Shown one piece after another: positions 1 to 8,989 of a stretch of DNA of 64,000 nt. Under the pieces are notes generated by a model, which saw nothing but the letters and a program-made list of their open reading frames with translations, searched no databases and was not told where the DNA came from. The position numbers were made by a program, and so were the translations under genes. The first letter of the stretch is position 1; every line of letters starts with the position of its first letter. This DNA is from Candidatus Rokuibacteriota bacterium (lineage in GTDB: Bacteria > Methylomirabilota > Methylomirabilia > Rokubacteriales > CSP1-6): the NCBI GenBank assembly GCA_003220685.1, contig QHTE01000063.1, forward strand, positions 31,150 through 95,149. The letters are read 5' to 3'.

Positions 1-344
1 CGCCGGCCAGCGCCCGGCTCGCGCCCGAACTCGACGCGGCGCCCGTGGACGACCCGCGTGTGCCGGTCGTTCGCAACGTCGACGCGGGCGTCACGCGCCG
101 CGCCGAGGATGTGCGGCCCTTCCTCCTGCGCCAGGTCGCCAGCCCTGTCCGGTGGACGGACTGCGTGCAGCGGCTCGCCTCGGAGGGCGCGACCGCCTTC
201 GTCGAGGTGGGCCCGGGCCGCGTGCTCTCGGGATTGCTCCGGCGTATTGTCAACGGCGCGCGCGGGCAGTCGGTCGAGGATCCGGCCGGGCTCGAGAAGG
301 CGCTGACGGCCGTCGCCGGCGCCGCCGCCGAGTCGCGCTCGTGA
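1..344 (+). CDS. fabD: Malonyl-CoA:ACP transacylase, C-terminal part (5' end outside the window)
   Basis: Reading frame open from the first bases (phase begins at base 3) to a TGA at 342-344. About 113 C-terminal residues are present. The stretch SPVRWTDCVQRL followed by FVEVGPGRVLSGLLRRI is the characteristic end of FabD, where the GPG loop and final helix close the transacylase fold. FabD loads malonate from CoA onto the acyl carrier protein in the cytoplasm. The active-site Ser and His would lie upstream of the window. The stop overlaps the GTG of the next gene (GTGA), and the order fabD-fabG-acpP-fabF is the classical fatty-acid operon, which makes the assignment firm despite truncation. 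Confidence 0.9.
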   Translation, partial: PASARLAPELDAAPVDDPRVPVVRNVDAGVTRRAEDVRPFLLRQVASPVRWTDCVQRLASEGATAFVEVGPGRVLSGLLRRIVNGARGQSVEDPAGLEKALTAVAGAAAESRS

Positions 345-1090
345 AGGGCCCGCTCGACGGCAAGGTCGCGATCGTCACCGGCGGAAGCCGCGGGATCGGC
401 GCCGAGGTCGGCGCGCGGCTGGCCGAGGACGGCGCGGCCGTGGTAGTCTCGGGACGCGACGGCGAGCGGCTGCAACAGACCGTTCGCGAATGGGAAACGC
501 AGGGCCGGGCGGTGCTCGGCATCGTCGCCGACGCGGCGAGCCGCGAGGATTGCGAGCGGCTCGTGAGCACGGCGAAACAGCATTTCGGGCGCATCGACGT
601 CCTCGTCAACAACGCCGGCATGACGCATGACCAGTTGCTGGTGCGGATGACGGACGAGGACTGGGATCGAGTGATAGAGGTCAACCTCCGCAGCGCGTTC
701 CTGATGACGCGGGCGGTGAGCAAGGCGCTGGTCAGACAGAAAAGCGGCGGACGCGTCATCAACATCACGTCCACCGCCGGCGCGATGGGCAACGCCGGCC
801 AGGTGAACTACTCCGCGGCGAAGGCCGGGCTCATCGGCTTCACGAAGGCGGCGGCCCGCGAGCTCGCCCACTGGTCGATCCTCGTGAACGCGGTGGCCCC
901 CGGCCTCATCGAGACCGACATGACCAAAGATCTGTCGGCGGCCGCGCGGGAAGCCCTGCTCGCCCAGGTGCCGCTCAAGCGCAGCGGAACCGCTCGCGAG
1001 GTGGCCGAGATGGTACGATTCCTCGCCGGAGACGGGGCGACCTACGTCACGGGTCAGGTCTTCCACGTCAACGGCGGACTTTACATGTAA
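341..1090 (+). CDS. fabG: 3-oxoacyl-[acyl-carrier-protein] reductase
   Basis: 249 residues, the usual FabG length. GTG start chosen because it overlaps the fabD stop (GTGA) and lies 8 codons before the dinucleotide-binding motif TGGSRGIG; upstream in-frame starts lie inside fabD. The short-chain dehydrogenase catalytic set is visible: NNAG, Ser in ITSTAG, and the YSAAK Tyr/Lys pair. The C-terminal [15 protein letters not shown] is typical of FabG. It reduces 3-oxoacyl-ACP with NADPH in the elongation cycle. Its place between fabD and acpP separates it from the other SDR genes of this window. Confidence 0.95.
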   Translation: MKGPLDGKVAIVTGGSRGIGAEVGARLAEDGAAVVVSGRDGERLQQTVREWETQGRAVLGIVADAASREDCERLVSTAKQHFGRIDVLVNNAGMTHDQLLVRMTDEDWDRVIEVNLRSAFLMTRAVSKALVRQKSGGRVINITSTAGAMGNAGQVNYSAAKAGLIGFTKAAARELAHWSILVNAVAPGLIETDMTKDLSAAAREALLAQVPLKRSGTAREVAEMVRFLAGDGATYVTGQVFHVNGGLYM

Positions 1091-1119
1091 CTCATCCTTT
1101 CCGTGGAGGTGGCGGGTTC

Positions 1120-1356
1120 ATGGCGAAGTCAGTCGACGAAAAGGTGAAGGAGATCATCGTCGAGCAGCTCGGGGTGGAGGAGGACGACGTCACTCCGTCG
1201 GCAAAGTTCATCGAGGACCTGGGCGCCGATTCCCTCGATACGGTCGAGCTGGTGATGGCCCTCGAGGAGCACTTCGACATCCAGATCCCTGACGAGGACG
1301 CCGAGAAGATCGTGACCGTCGGCGACGCGGTCCAGTACATCAAGGACAACTCGTAG
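1120..1356 (+). CDS. acpP: Acyl carrier protein
   Basis: 78 residues, acidic, with the phosphopantetheine attachment motif DSL inside [21 protein letters not shown] start is preceded by a strong GGAGGTGG ribosome site about 9 nt upstream. It carries growing acyl chains as thioesters in the cytoplasm. It sits between fabG and fabF, with a GTG start of fabF only 3 nt after its stop, so co-translation of carrier protein and condensing enzyme is likely. Confidence 0.97.
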   Translation: MAKSVDEKVKEIIVEQLGVEEDDVTPSAKFIEDLGADSLDTVELVMALEEHFDIQIPDEDAEKIVTVGDAVQYIKDNS

Positions 1357-1359
1357 ACG

Positions 1360-2604
1360 GTGAGCACGCGCAGGGTCGTCGTCACCGGGCTCGGCACCCT
1401 CTCGCCCGTCGGCAACACCGCCGACGAGTTCTGGTCCTCGCTCGTCCAGGGGCGCTCGGGAGTGGGAATGATCACGAAGTTCGACACCACCGGCTATCCG
1501 ACCCGCATCGCCGGCGAGGTGCGAGACTTCGATCCGCTGAACTTCGTCGACAAGAAGGAAGCGCGGCGGCTCGACCCGTATCTCCAGTACGCGGTGGCGT
1601 CCTCGGTCCTGGCCGTCCAGGACGCCGCGCTCGACACCGGCAAGGTCGACGGCACCCGGTTCGGCGTCCTCATCGGCTCCGGGATCGGCGGCATCTCGAC
1701 GCTCCTCGAGTCCCACCGAAATCTCCTCGAGAAGGGGCCCGACCGGGTCTCGCCCTTCTTCATCCCGATGCTCATCGCGAACATGGCCTCGGGGCTCGTG
1801 TCGATGCGCTTCGGCGCCAAGGGACCGAACTCCGCCGTGGTGACCGCCTGCGCCACCGGCAACCACGCCATCGGCGACTCCTTCAAGATCATCCAGCGCG
1901 ACGCCGCCGACGTGATGATCGCCGGTGGCTCCGAGGCCATCATCGTCCCGCTGACGATCGCCGGGTTCTGCTCGATGAAGGCCATGTCCACGCGCAACGA
2001 CGAGCCGGCGAAGGCGATGCGGCCGTTCGACGCGAGCCGCGACGGCTTCGTGGCCGGCGAGGGCGCCGGCATCCTGATCCTGGAATCGCTCGATCACGCG
2101 CTCGCGCGGGATGCGCGCATCTACGCCGAGATCGTGGGCTACGGAATGACCGGCGACGCCCATCACATGACGGCGCCCGACCCCGAGGGCGACGGCGCGG
2201 CGCGGGCGATGGCCGCGGCGGTCCACGACGCCGGACTGGACGTCTCCGCGGTCGGCTACATCAACGCCCACGGGACGTCCACGCCGTACAACGACAAGTT
2301 CGAGACGACGGCGATCAAGCGCGTCTTCGGCGACCACGCGCGGCGGCTGGCCGTCTCCTCGACGAAGTCGATGACCGGCCACCTGCTCGGCGCCGCCGGC
2401 GGCATCGAGGCGATCGCGACGGTGCTGGCGCTCCACCACGGGGTGCTGCCGCCGACGATCAACTACGAGACGCCCGATCCCGACTGCGACCTCGACTACG
2501 TGCCCAACCAGGCGCGCAAGCAGAACGTCGAGGTGGCGCTCTCGAACGCGTTCGGCTTCGGCGGCACGAACGCCACGCTGGCTTTCCGCGCCTACACCGG
2601 ATAG
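1360..2604 (+). CDS. fabF: 3-oxoacyl-[acyl-carrier-protein] synthase II
   Basis: 414 residues, normal for KAS II. The catalytic Cys lies in [12 protein letters not shown], the two His residues in [11 protein letters not shown] and [15 protein letters not shown], and the glycine-rich end in [11 protein letters not shown]. It condenses malonyl-ACP with acyl-ACP and influences chain length and temperature response. GTG start 3 nt after acpP. The stop is followed immediately, with no spacer, by the GTG of the RNase III-like gene. Confidence 0.96.
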   Translation: MSTRRVVVTGLGTLSPVGNTADEFWSSLVQGRSGVGMITKFDTTGYPTRIAGEVRDFDPLNFVDKKEARRLDPYLQYAVASSVLAVQDAALDTGKVDGTRFGVLIGSGIGGISTLLESHRNLLEKGPDRVSPFFIPMLIANMASGLVSMRFGAKGPNSAVVTACATGNHAIGDSFKIIQRDAADVMIAGGSEAIIVPLTIAGFCSMKAMSTRNDEPAKAMRPFDASRDGFVAGEGAGILILESLDHALARDARIYAEIVGYGMTGDAHHMTAPDPEGDGAARAMAAAVHDAGLDVSAVGYINAHGTSTPYNDKFETTAIKRVFGDHARRLAVSSTKSMTGHLLGAAGGIEAIATVLALHHGVLPPTINYETPDPDCDLDYVPNQARKQNVEVALSNAFGFGGTNATLAFRAYTG

Positions 2605-3048
2605 GTGGATCCGCTCCGCGTCGCCGAGCTGGAGCGACGGCTCGGCTACCGGTTCCGCGATCCGCTCCTGCTCGAGCGGGCGCTCACGCACGCCTCCTAC
2701 GCCAACGAGCACCCGCCGGCCGCGGATCACGAGCGCCTCGCCTTCCTCGGCGACGCCGCGCTGGCCCTCGTCGTCGCCGACCGCCTGATCGCCGACGACC
2801 CGGCCGCCTCGGTCGGGGCGCTCACGTCACAGCGCGCCGAGCTGGTGACCGGGGTGCGGCTGGCGCGCTGGGCCGTCGAGCTCGATCTCGGACCGCTCTT
2901 GCGCCTGGGCCGGGGTGAAGACCAGTCGGGCGGGCGCGCGCGCGAATCGATCCTGGCCTCGGCCCTCGAGGCCGTGCTCGGCGCGATTTACGCCGAGGGC
3001 GGGCTCGAGGCGCTGCGGTCCGCCGTCGGCCGTCTGGCCGCGTGGTAG
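2605..3048 (+). CDS. RNase III-like protein, single domain, two catalytic acids missing
   Basis: 147 residues, where full RNase III is about 220-230. Only the endonuclease-type domain is present and the dsRNA-binding domain is absent. Fold markers are clear: LERALTHASYANEH near residue 28, ERLAFLGDAAL at 43-53 and ILASALEAVLGAIYAEGG at 116-133. The signature is normally ERLEFLGD and AD..E: the metal-binding Glu is Ala46 here and the Asp is Ser119, while Asp50 and Glu122 remain. Known biochemistry says these acids bind the catalytic Mg ions, so I infer cleavage is weak or lost and a structural or RNA-binding role is possible. It occupies the usual rnc site after fabF, with zero spacing. Confidence 0.8.
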   Translation: MDPLRVAELERRLGYRFRDPLLLERALTHASYANEHPPAADHERLAFLGDAALALVVADRLIADDPAASVGALTSQRAELVTGVRLARWAVELDLGPLLRLGRGEDQSGGRARESILASALEAVLGAIYAEGGLEALRSAVGRLAAW

Positions 3049-3051
3049 CCT
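3046..3051 (+). promoter_or_regulatory. Possible -10 element TAGCCT, 6 nt before the M50 start codon
   Basis: TAGCCT lies inside the last codons of the preceding gene and ends 6 nt before the ATG at 3058. No -35 is obvious. It is weak taken alone and is listed because the same spacing recurs at other unit heads in the window. Confidence 0.3.
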
Positions 3052-3057
3052 GAAGCC

Positions 3058-4263
3058 ATGCGCTGGAGGCCGAGCCGCGCGCGCCGTCTTCCGCCGCCGC
3101 CCCCGCCGGACGAGATGCTCGTCACCGAGGATCGGCTGCGCCGGAACGTCGAGGACGTCCTGGCCGTGCGCGACCGACAGGTTCGCGGGGCGATCGTCGT
3201 GTTCCGCGGGGAGCTGACGACCGAGCCCGCCCGGGCACTCGACCTGCTGATCGACCGGTTCCGGCCCCTCGGCTACATGCCCTGCCTGCGAGCCGAAGAG
3301 GCCGGCGTGGTGGCCGTGCAGGCGTGTCCGTTCACCGAGCCCGTCGCGCCCCAGCGCATCCGCACGAACGTGCTCTTGTTCGTCGCCACGTGCGTCTCGA
3401 CGCTCGTCGCGGGTTTCGGGCTGCCGTTCATCGGACTGGGCTTCGTCGGCTCGCCGACGTTCGACGCGCTCCGCGCCTCCTCGTCGCTGCTCCGCTTCCT
3501 GGCCGGCGCGCCCTTCGCCTTCACCTTGATGGCGATTCTGGTCGTGCACGAGCTCGGTCACTACTTCACGGCCCGTCACTACCGCGCGGCGGTGAGCCTG
3601 CCGTACTTCATTCCGTTTCCCCTCGGGTTCGGGACGCTCGGCGCGATCATCCTCATGCGCTCGTCGGCGCGCAACCGCAACTCGCTGTTCGACATCGCCG
3701 CGGCGGGCCCGCTGGCGGGCCTGGCTGTCGCGATCCCGGCGATCGTCCTCGGTCTCGCGTGGTCGACCGTGGTGCCGGAGCCGCCGGGCGGGCACTTCGC
3801 GTTCGGCGACTCGATGCTCACCCGCGCGCTCACGTATCTGCGGTTCGGGTCGATCCCGCCGGGCCACATGGTCTTCACGCACCCTGTCGCCGACGCCGCG
3901 TGGGCCGGCCTGTTCGTCACTGCGCTGAACCTCTTCCCGATCGGGCAGCTCGACGGCGGCCGGATCGCCTACGCCCTGTTCGGCGCCCGCCACCGCGCGA
4001 TCGGCAAGGCGACTGTCGCGGCCCTCGTCGCGCTGGGCGCGATCTCGTTCGCGCGCGGCCTCCACCTGAGCGGCGGCGACGTGGTGTTCGCCGTGTTCTT
4101 CTCGCTGAACTGGTTCCTGGTCGCAGCGCTCGTCTCGCTGCTCGTGGGACTGCACCACAGCCCGCCGCTGGACGACGTGTCGCCCATCTCGGCCGGACGC
4201 CGAGTCGTCGGCGTGGTCTGCCTGGCGCTGCTCGTCCTGATGATCCCGCCCTTCATCCACTAG
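3058..4263 (+). CDS. M50 (site-2 protease family) intramembrane metalloprotease
   Basis: 401 residues. A soluble N-terminal part (residues 1-95) precedes about seven hydrophobic segments. The zinc motif HELGH is at 164-168 inside a membrane segment, followed by YFTARHY, and the third ligand motif NLFPIGQLDGG is at 291-301. These are the two hallmarks of site-2 proteases, and the LPYFIPFP stretch resembles the EGY1/FtsH-adjacent bacterial branch rather than RseP, since no PDZ domain is seen. Such enzymes cut transmembrane substrates in the bilayer; the substrate is unknown here. It follows the RNase III-like gene by 9 nt, but a TANNNT element before its start suggests it may also have its own promoter. 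Confidence 0.88.
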   Translation: MRWRPSRARRLPPPPPPDEMLVTEDRLRRNVEDVLAVRDRQVRGAIVVFRGELTTEPARALDLLIDRFRPLGYMPCLRAEEAGVVAVQACPFTEPVAPQRIRTNVLLFVATCVSTLVAGFGLPFIGLGFVGSPTFDALRASSSLLRFLAGAPFAFTLMAILVVHELGHYFTARHYRAAVSLPYFIPFPLGFGTLGAIILMRSSARNRNSLFDIAAAGPLAGLAVAIPAIVLGLAWSTVVPEPPGGHFAFGDSMLTRALTYLRFGSIPPGHMVFTHPVADAAWAGLFVTALNLFPIGQLDGGRIAYALFGARHRAIGKATVAALVALGAISFARGLHLSGGDVVFAVFFSLNWFLVAALVSLLVGLHHSPPLDDVSPISAGRRVVGVVCLALLVLMIPPFIH

Positions 4264-4317
4264 TCTGCGGGCACTCGTCGGCGGGCCCACGGCGTGACAC
4301 GGGCCGGGCCGGTACGC

Positions 4318-4323
4318 TACTAT
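4318..4323 (+). promoter_or_regulatory. Putative -10 element TACTAT, leaderless spacing
   Basis: TACTAT ends 7 nt before the ATG at 4331, in the 67-nt gap after the protease gene. With a transcript starting about 7 nt downstream, the mRNA would begin at the start codon; no ribosome site is visible. Confidence 0.45.
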
Positions 4324-4330
4324 CCGCGTC

Positions 4331-5704
4331 ATGTCGGGGCGGCTCGATCGCAGGCGACTCGCGCAGCTCATCGCGAAGGGTGACGTCGACACCGTCCTGA
4401 CCGTGTTTCCCGACGCGCTCGGCCGGCTGATGGGCAAGCGCGTCGTCGGACGCTACTTCCTGGATCACGTCGTGGACGACGGCGCGCACGCCTGCATCTA
4501 TCTCTTCACCGTCGACATGGAGATGGAGCCGCTGCCGGGCTTCAAGCTCACCTCGTGGGAGCGCGGGTACGGCGACATGAAGATGGTCCCGGACCTGAGC
4601 ACCGCGCGGCTCATCCCGTGGCTCCCGAAGACGGCGCTCGTCTTCTGCGACGTCTTCACCGAGGAGGGCGAGCCGATCGAGGAAGCGCCGCGGTGGATTC
4701 TCAAGCGGCAGATCGAGCGGGCGTCGGCGCTGGCCTACGTCGTCAAGACCGCGGCCGAGCTCGAGCTCTACTGCTTCAAGGAGTCCTTCGACGAGGCGCG
4801 CCGCAAGCGCCATCACGACCTCACGCCGGTCTCGAGCTACCTCGAGGACTACCACATCCTGCAGACCTCGAAAGAGGAGCCGCTGATCCGCGCGATCCGC
4901 AACGGCATGGAGGCCGCGGACGTCCCGGTCGAGACCTCGAAGGGCGAGTGGGGGCGGGGACAGGAAGAGATCAACCTCCGCTACGCGGAGGCGCTCGAGA
5001 TGGCCGACCGCACCGCGCTCTACAAGCACGGCGCGAAGGAGATCGCCCACCAGCACGGCTCGGCCATCACGTTCATGGCCAAGTACGACATGACCGCGGC
5101 CGGCTCGTCGTTCCACCTGCATTCCTCGCTCTGGGACAAGACCGGACGCAAGCCGTTGTTCGCGGCCGCGGGCCGAGGGAGCAAGACGACGAGCACGCCG
5201 CTCTTCGGCCAGTGGCTGGCCGGGCAGATGGCGATGGCGCGGGAGCTCGCGTACTTCTACGCGCCGAGCGTGAACTCGTACAAGCGTTACCAGTCCGGCT
5301 CGTTCGCGCCGACGCGGATCGTCGCCGGCTGGGACAACCGCACCTGCGGGTTCCGGCTCTGCGGCGAGGGCGGCGCGTTCCGCGTGGAGAACCGCATCCC
5401 CGGCGCCGACGCCAATCCCTATCTCGCCTTCGCGGCGACGATCGCGGCCGGGCTGCACGGCATCGCGAGCCGCCTGAAGCCGCCCCGGCCCTACGAGGGC
5501 AACGCCTACGAGGACGCGACCTTGCCGCAGGTGCCCAAGACGCTCCGCGAGGCGATCGCCGAGCTCGAGCGCTCGAAGGTCGCGCGCGCGGCGTTCGGCG
5601 ACCGCGTGGTCGACCACTACCTGCACACCGCGCGGCTGGAGCAGCAGGCGTTCGACCAGGTCGTGACCGACTGGGAGCTCGCGCGTAACTTCGAAAGGAT
5701 CTAG
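4331..5704 (+). CDS. Glutamine synthetase family protein (GlnA-like amide ligase)
   Basis: 457 residues, in the size range of type I/gamma-glutamylamine synthetases. Visible motifs: the substrate and ATP region GSSFHLHSSLWD, the glutamate loop NSYKRYQSGSFAPTRIVAGW, and RVENRIPGADANPYL near the C terminus. The N-terminal part (FPDALGRLMGKRV) matches the GlnT/PuuA-like group more than housekeeping GlnA. It probably ligates glutamate to ammonia or an amine using ATP. Its neighbours are an SDR and a sarcosine/dimethylglycine dehydrogenase-like flavoprotein, so a role in catabolism of amines or N-methylated compounds is plausible, with the true substrate unknown. Confidence 0.85.
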   Translation: MSGRLDRRRLAQLIAKGDVDTVLTVFPDALGRLMGKRVVGRYFLDHVVDDGAHACIYLFTVDMEMEPLPGFKLTSWERGYGDMKMVPDLSTARLIPWLPKTALVFCDVFTEEGEPIEEAPRWILKRQIERASALAYVVKTAAELELYCFKESFDEARRKRHHDLTPVSSYLEDYHILQTSKEEPLIRAIRNGMEAADVPVETSKGEWGRGQEEINLRYAEALEMADRTALYKHGAKEIAHQHGSAITFMAKYDMTAAGSSFHLHSSLWDKTGRKPLFAAAGRGSKTTSTPLFGQWLAGQMAMARELAYFYAPSVNSYKRYQSGSFAPTRIVAGWDNRTCGFRLCGEGGAFRVENRIPGADANPYLAFAATIAAGLHGIASRLKPPRPYEGNAYEDATLPQVPKTLREAIAELERSKVARAAFGDRVVDHYLHTARLEQQAFDQVVTDWELARNFERI

Positions 5705-5709
5705 CGGCC

Positions 5710-5784
5710 GTGAGCGATCGAGCGTGGATCCGGGCCTTCGCGGCCCGCTTCGCGGGGCTTCGCCGGACCGGGGCCGGGCGATGA
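5710..5784 (+). CDS. Possible 24-residue leader ORF coupled to the SDR
   Basis: GTG at 5710 opens a 24-codon frame, rich in Ala and Arg, whose TGA overlaps the ATG of the SDR gene (ATGA at 5781-5784). It fills the 76-nt gap between the synthetase and the SDR. Composition resembles the mini-ORF at 10105-10173. Nothing shows that the peptide matters; translational coupling is the likely use if it is translated. Confidence 0.25.
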   Translation: MSDRAWIRAFAARFAGLRRTGAGR

Positions 5785-6545
5785 GCGGGCGGCTCGCCGG
5801 CAAGGTGGCCCTCATCACCGGCGCCGGGATGGGGATGGGCCGCGAGACGGCGACGCTCTTCGCCGAGGAAGGCGCCCGGATCGTCGTGGCCGACATCGAC
5901 CCGGAGGCGGCGAAGGGGACGGTCGCGCGGGTCGAGAAAGCGGGCGGCCAGGCGGTCGCGGTCACCGGCGACGTCGCGGTCGAAGCGGACGTGCAGCGGA
6001 TGGTCGAGGAAGGGGTACGCCGCTTCGGCGCGCTCCACGTCCTGCACAACAACGCCGGCGTCCTGTGGAAGGACCGTGACCGCTCCGTGCTCGAGACCGA
6101 CGACCGCTGGTGGGATCGCGTCATGGCGATCAATCTGAAGTCGGTCTTCTGGGTGACCAAGTACGGGATCCCGCACCTGCAGCGCGCCGGCGGCGGCTCG
6201 ATCATCAACATGGGCTCGGTCTCGGCGCTGGCCGGCTTCACCCGGGCGCAGGACGCCTACACCGCGGCGAAGGGCGGACTGATCTCACTGACCAAGTCGC
6301 TGGCGATCCAGTTCGCCCGCGACAAGATCCGCTGCAACGTGATCCACCCGGGCATCGTCGACACGCCGCTCCAGGCGCCCTACCTCACCGACGCCATCCG
6401 CAAGGAGTTCGAGACCGGCATCCCGCTCGGCCGGATCGCGCAGCCGCGCGAGATCGCCTACGTCGCCCTGTTCCTGGCGAGCGACGAGTCCTCGTTCATG
6501 ACGGGCGCGGAGCTGGTCGTCGACGGTGGCTTCACCGCCGGGTAG
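5781..6545 (+). CDS. Short-chain dehydrogenase/reductase
   Basis: 254 residues. ATG at 5781 chosen because MSGRLAGKVALITGAG is a standard SDR beginning; an upstream ATG at 5724 would add 19 unrelated residues. Cofactor motif TGAGMGMG, structural NNAG, catalytic Ser in NMGSVS and the YTAAKGG Tyr/Lys pair are present. The C terminus has the usual DGGFTAG. NAD(P)-dependent alcohol/ketone oxidoreductase of unknown substrate. It lies between the glutamine synthetase-like gene and the flavoprotein, whose GTG starts 20 nt before this stop, so they are surely one operon. Confidence 0.9.
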   Translation: MSGRLAGKVALITGAGMGMGRETATLFAEEGARIVVADIDPEAAKGTVARVEKAGGQAVAVTGDVAVEADVQRMVEEGVRRFGALHVLHNNAGVLWKDRDRSVLETDDRWWDRVMAINLKSVFWVTKYGIPHLQRAGGGSIINMGSVSALAGFTRAQDAYTAAKGGLISLTKSLAIQFARDKIRCNVIHPGIVDTPLQAPYLTDAIRKEFETGIPLGRIAQPREIAYVALFLASDESSFMTGAELVVDGGFTAG

Positions 6546-8988
6546 CGAGCCGCCCGCCATCGATCCCGCCCGCGTCGTCATCATCGGCGGCGGCGTCGCC
6601 GGCTGCAGCATCGCGTACCACCTGGCGGTCGCCGGCTGCCGGGACGTGCTCGTGCTGGACCGCGGCGAGCTGACGGGTGGATCGACGTTTCACTCCGCCG
6701 GCCTCGTCGGCCAGCTGCGCTCGACCATCGCGCTCACCCGGATCAACATGGCGAGCGTCGAGCTCTATCGCCGGCTGCGCGACGACACCGGCGTCGATCC
6801 AGGCTGGCGTCAGGTGGGCAGTCTGCGACTGGCCTCGTCGAGGCAGCGGCTGCTCGAGCTCCGGCGTCAGGTCGGGTGGGCGCGCACCTTCGGGTTGCCG
6901 CTCAGCCTGATCTCGGCCCGGGACGCGCGCGACCTGTTTCCGCTGATGAGCATCGACAGCGTCGAAGGGGCCGCCTACCTGGCGACCGACGGCCGCATCG
7001 ACCCGGCCTCGCTCGCCACCGCGCTGGCCGCCGGCGCTCGCCAGCGCGGCGTCGCGATCCGGACCGGCGTGAACGTGCGCGGCATCACGGTGGACCGTCA
7101 CCGAGTCGCGAGCGTCGAGACCGACGAGGGCTCGGTGCCCTGCGAGGTCGTCGTCAATGCCGGCGGCATCTGGTCGCACGAGATCGGCCGAATGGTCGGT
7201 CTCACCGTGCCGGTGATCCCGATGGCCCACCAGTATCTCGTCACCAGGCCCATCGACGGGGTGACCCGCGACATTCCGACCATGCGCGACCCCGACCGCC
7301 TCGTCTACTTTCGTGAAGAGGTCGGGGGACTCCTCATGGGCGGCTACGAGCGCACGCCCGCGCCGTGGGGGCTCGACGGGATCCCGCCAGACTTCACCCA
7401 CAAGCTGCTGGCGCCGGACTGGGAGCGATTCGGTGACCTGATGGAGCAGGCGATCTCGCGCGTGCCGGCCATCGGCCGCGCCGAGGTCATCACGTTGATC
7501 AACGGCCCCGAGGCGTTCACGCCGGACGGCGAGTTCATCCTGGGCGAGGCGCCGGACGTGCGCGGCTTCTTCGTCGCCGCCGGATTCTGCGCTCACGGAA
7601 TCGCGGGCGCAGGCGGCGTCGGCCGTGTCATGGCTGAGTGGATCCTCGAGGGGCGCCCCTCGATCGACGTCTGGCGCATGGATCTGCGTCGCTTCGGCAA
7701 GCACTACGGCGATCGCGGCTACGCGCGTGTTCAGGCGGTCGAGACGTACTCCACGTACTACGACATCCACTATCCGGGTGAGGAGCGGCGCGCGGGGCGC
7801 GGGCTCAAGCGCTCCCCCGCCCACGTGCGGGTCGACGCGCTCGGCGCGGCCTTCGGCGAGAAGGCGGGCTGGGAGCGGCCGAACTGGCTCGAGGCGAATG
7901 CGAGGCACTCGCCGCACACCTGGATGCCGCGCGGCTGGTCGGCGCGCCACTGGTCGACGGCGATCGAGGCCGAGCATCGCGCCGCTCGCGAGGGCGCCGC
8001 GCTCTTCGACGAGACCTCGTTCAGCAAGCTCGAAGTATCGGGCGCCGGGGCGTTGAGCGTGCTCCAGCGCCTGGCCGACAACGACGTCGACAAGCCCGTG
8101 GGCTCGGTCACCTACACACAGCTCCTCAATGACCGCGGCGGTATCGAGTGCGACCTGACCGTCACGCGGCTGGGCCTGGACCGCTTCATGCTCGTGACCG
8201 GCAGCGCCTTCGGGCTGCACGACCTGGCGTGGATCCGGTCGCACGCGGTGGACGACCCCGCGGTCAAGGTCGGCGACCTGACCGAGCTCTATGCGTGCTT
8301 CGGTCTCTTTGGCCCGAGGGCGCGTGAGGTGCTCGCGCGCGCGACGCGCGACGACGTCAGCGACCGCGCGTTCCCGTACATGACCGCGCGGGGTCTCACG
8401 GTCGGCAAGGCGAACGTCCTCGCGCTGCGCGTGACCTACGTCGGGGAGCTCGGCTGGGAGCTCTACACGCCGATGGCCGACGGGCTCAGCGTGTGGGACA
8501 CGCTCTGGGCCGCCGGAAGCCCTGTCGGCATGCTCGCCGCGGGATACCGGGCGATCGACTCGCTCCGGCTCGAGAAGGGCTACCGGTACTGGAGCGCCGA
8601 CGTGACCCCCGAGCACACTCCGTGGGAGGCGGGGCTGGGATTCTGCGTGAAGCTCGACAAGGGCGACTTCATCGGGCGCGAGGCGCTCGTGAAGCAGAAG
8701 ACCGACGGCGTCGCGACCAGACTCGTCTGCCTGACCCTGGCCGATCCGGCCTCGGTCGTCACCGGTGGAGAGCCGATCCTGGCCGACGGGCGCACGGTCG
8801 GCCGCGTCACGAGCGGCGGCTACGGCTACACGGTGGGCGCGTCGATCGCGTACGGCTACGTCCCCGTGGCCTCGTCGGCGGTGGACACGCCGCTCGCGAT
8901 CGAGCTGTTCGGCGCGCCGGTCGGCGCGGTCGTGAGCCGGGAGCCGCTGTACGATCCCAGGGGTCAGAAGATCAGGGGAGGTGTCTGA
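6526..8988 (+). CDS. Sarcosine/dimethylglycine dehydrogenase-like flavoprotein with GcvT domain
   Basis: 820 residues, close to dimethylglycine dehydrogenase (about 850). An N-terminal FAD-binding oxidase domain (about 15-390) starts with the Rossmann motif GGGVAGCS at 21-28. His56 in GGSTFHSAGL is at the position where FAD is covalently attached in this family. A linker leads to a C-terminal aminomethyltransferase (GcvT) domain (about 440-815) with YVGELGWELYTP. Such enzymes oxidise N-methyl groups of glycine derivatives and pass the one-carbon unit to tetrahydrofolate. The exact substrate cannot be read off. GTG start overlaps the SDR end, and the stop lies next to the ATG of the PLP enzyme. 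Confidence 0.88.
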   Translation: MASPPGSEPPAIDPARVVIIGGGVAGCSIAYHLAVAGCRDVLVLDRGELTGGSTFHSAGLVGQLRSTIALTRINMASVELYRRLRDDTGVDPGWRQVGSLRLASSRQRLLELRRQVGWARTFGLPLSLISARDARDLFPLMSIDSVEGAAYLATDGRIDPASLATALAAGARQRGVAIRTGVNVRGITVDRHRVASVETDEGSVPCEVVVNAGGIWSHEIGRMVGLTVPVIPMAHQYLVTRPIDGVTRDIPTMRDPDRLVYFREEVGGLLMGGYERTPAPWGLDGIPPDFTHKLLAPDWERFGDLMEQAISRVPAIGRAEVITLINGPEAFTPDGEFILGEAPDVRGFFVAAGFCAHGIAGAGGVGRVMAEWILEGRPSIDVWRMDLRRFGKHYGDRGYARVQAVETYSTYYDIHYPGEERRAGRGLKRSPAHVRVDALGAAFGEKAGWERPNWLEANARHSPHTWMPRGWSARHWSTAIEAEHRAAREGAALFDETSFSKLEVSGAGALSVLQRLADNDVDKPVGSVTYTQLLNDRGGIECDLTVTRLGLDRFMLVTGSAFGLHDLAWIRSHAVDDPAVKVGDLTELYACFGLFGPRAREVLARATRDDVSDRAFPYMTARGLTVGKANVLALRVTYVGELGWELYTPMADGLSVWDTLWAAGSPVGMLAAGYRAIDSLRLEKGYRYWSADVTPEHTPWEAGLGFCVKLDKGDFIGREALVKQKTDGVATRLVCLTLADPASVVTGGEPILADGRTVGRVTSGGYGYTVGASIAYGYVPVASSAVDTPLAIELFGAPVGAVVSREPLYDPRGQKIRGGV

Positions 8989-8989
8989 G

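Noticed and set aside
1129..2730. Long open frame on the minus strand across acpP and fabF
   Set aside because: Shadow frame produced by high GC at third codon positions; repetitive Arg/Ala/Gly composition and full overlap with certain genes. The same applies to similar long frames opposite or beside most genes here.
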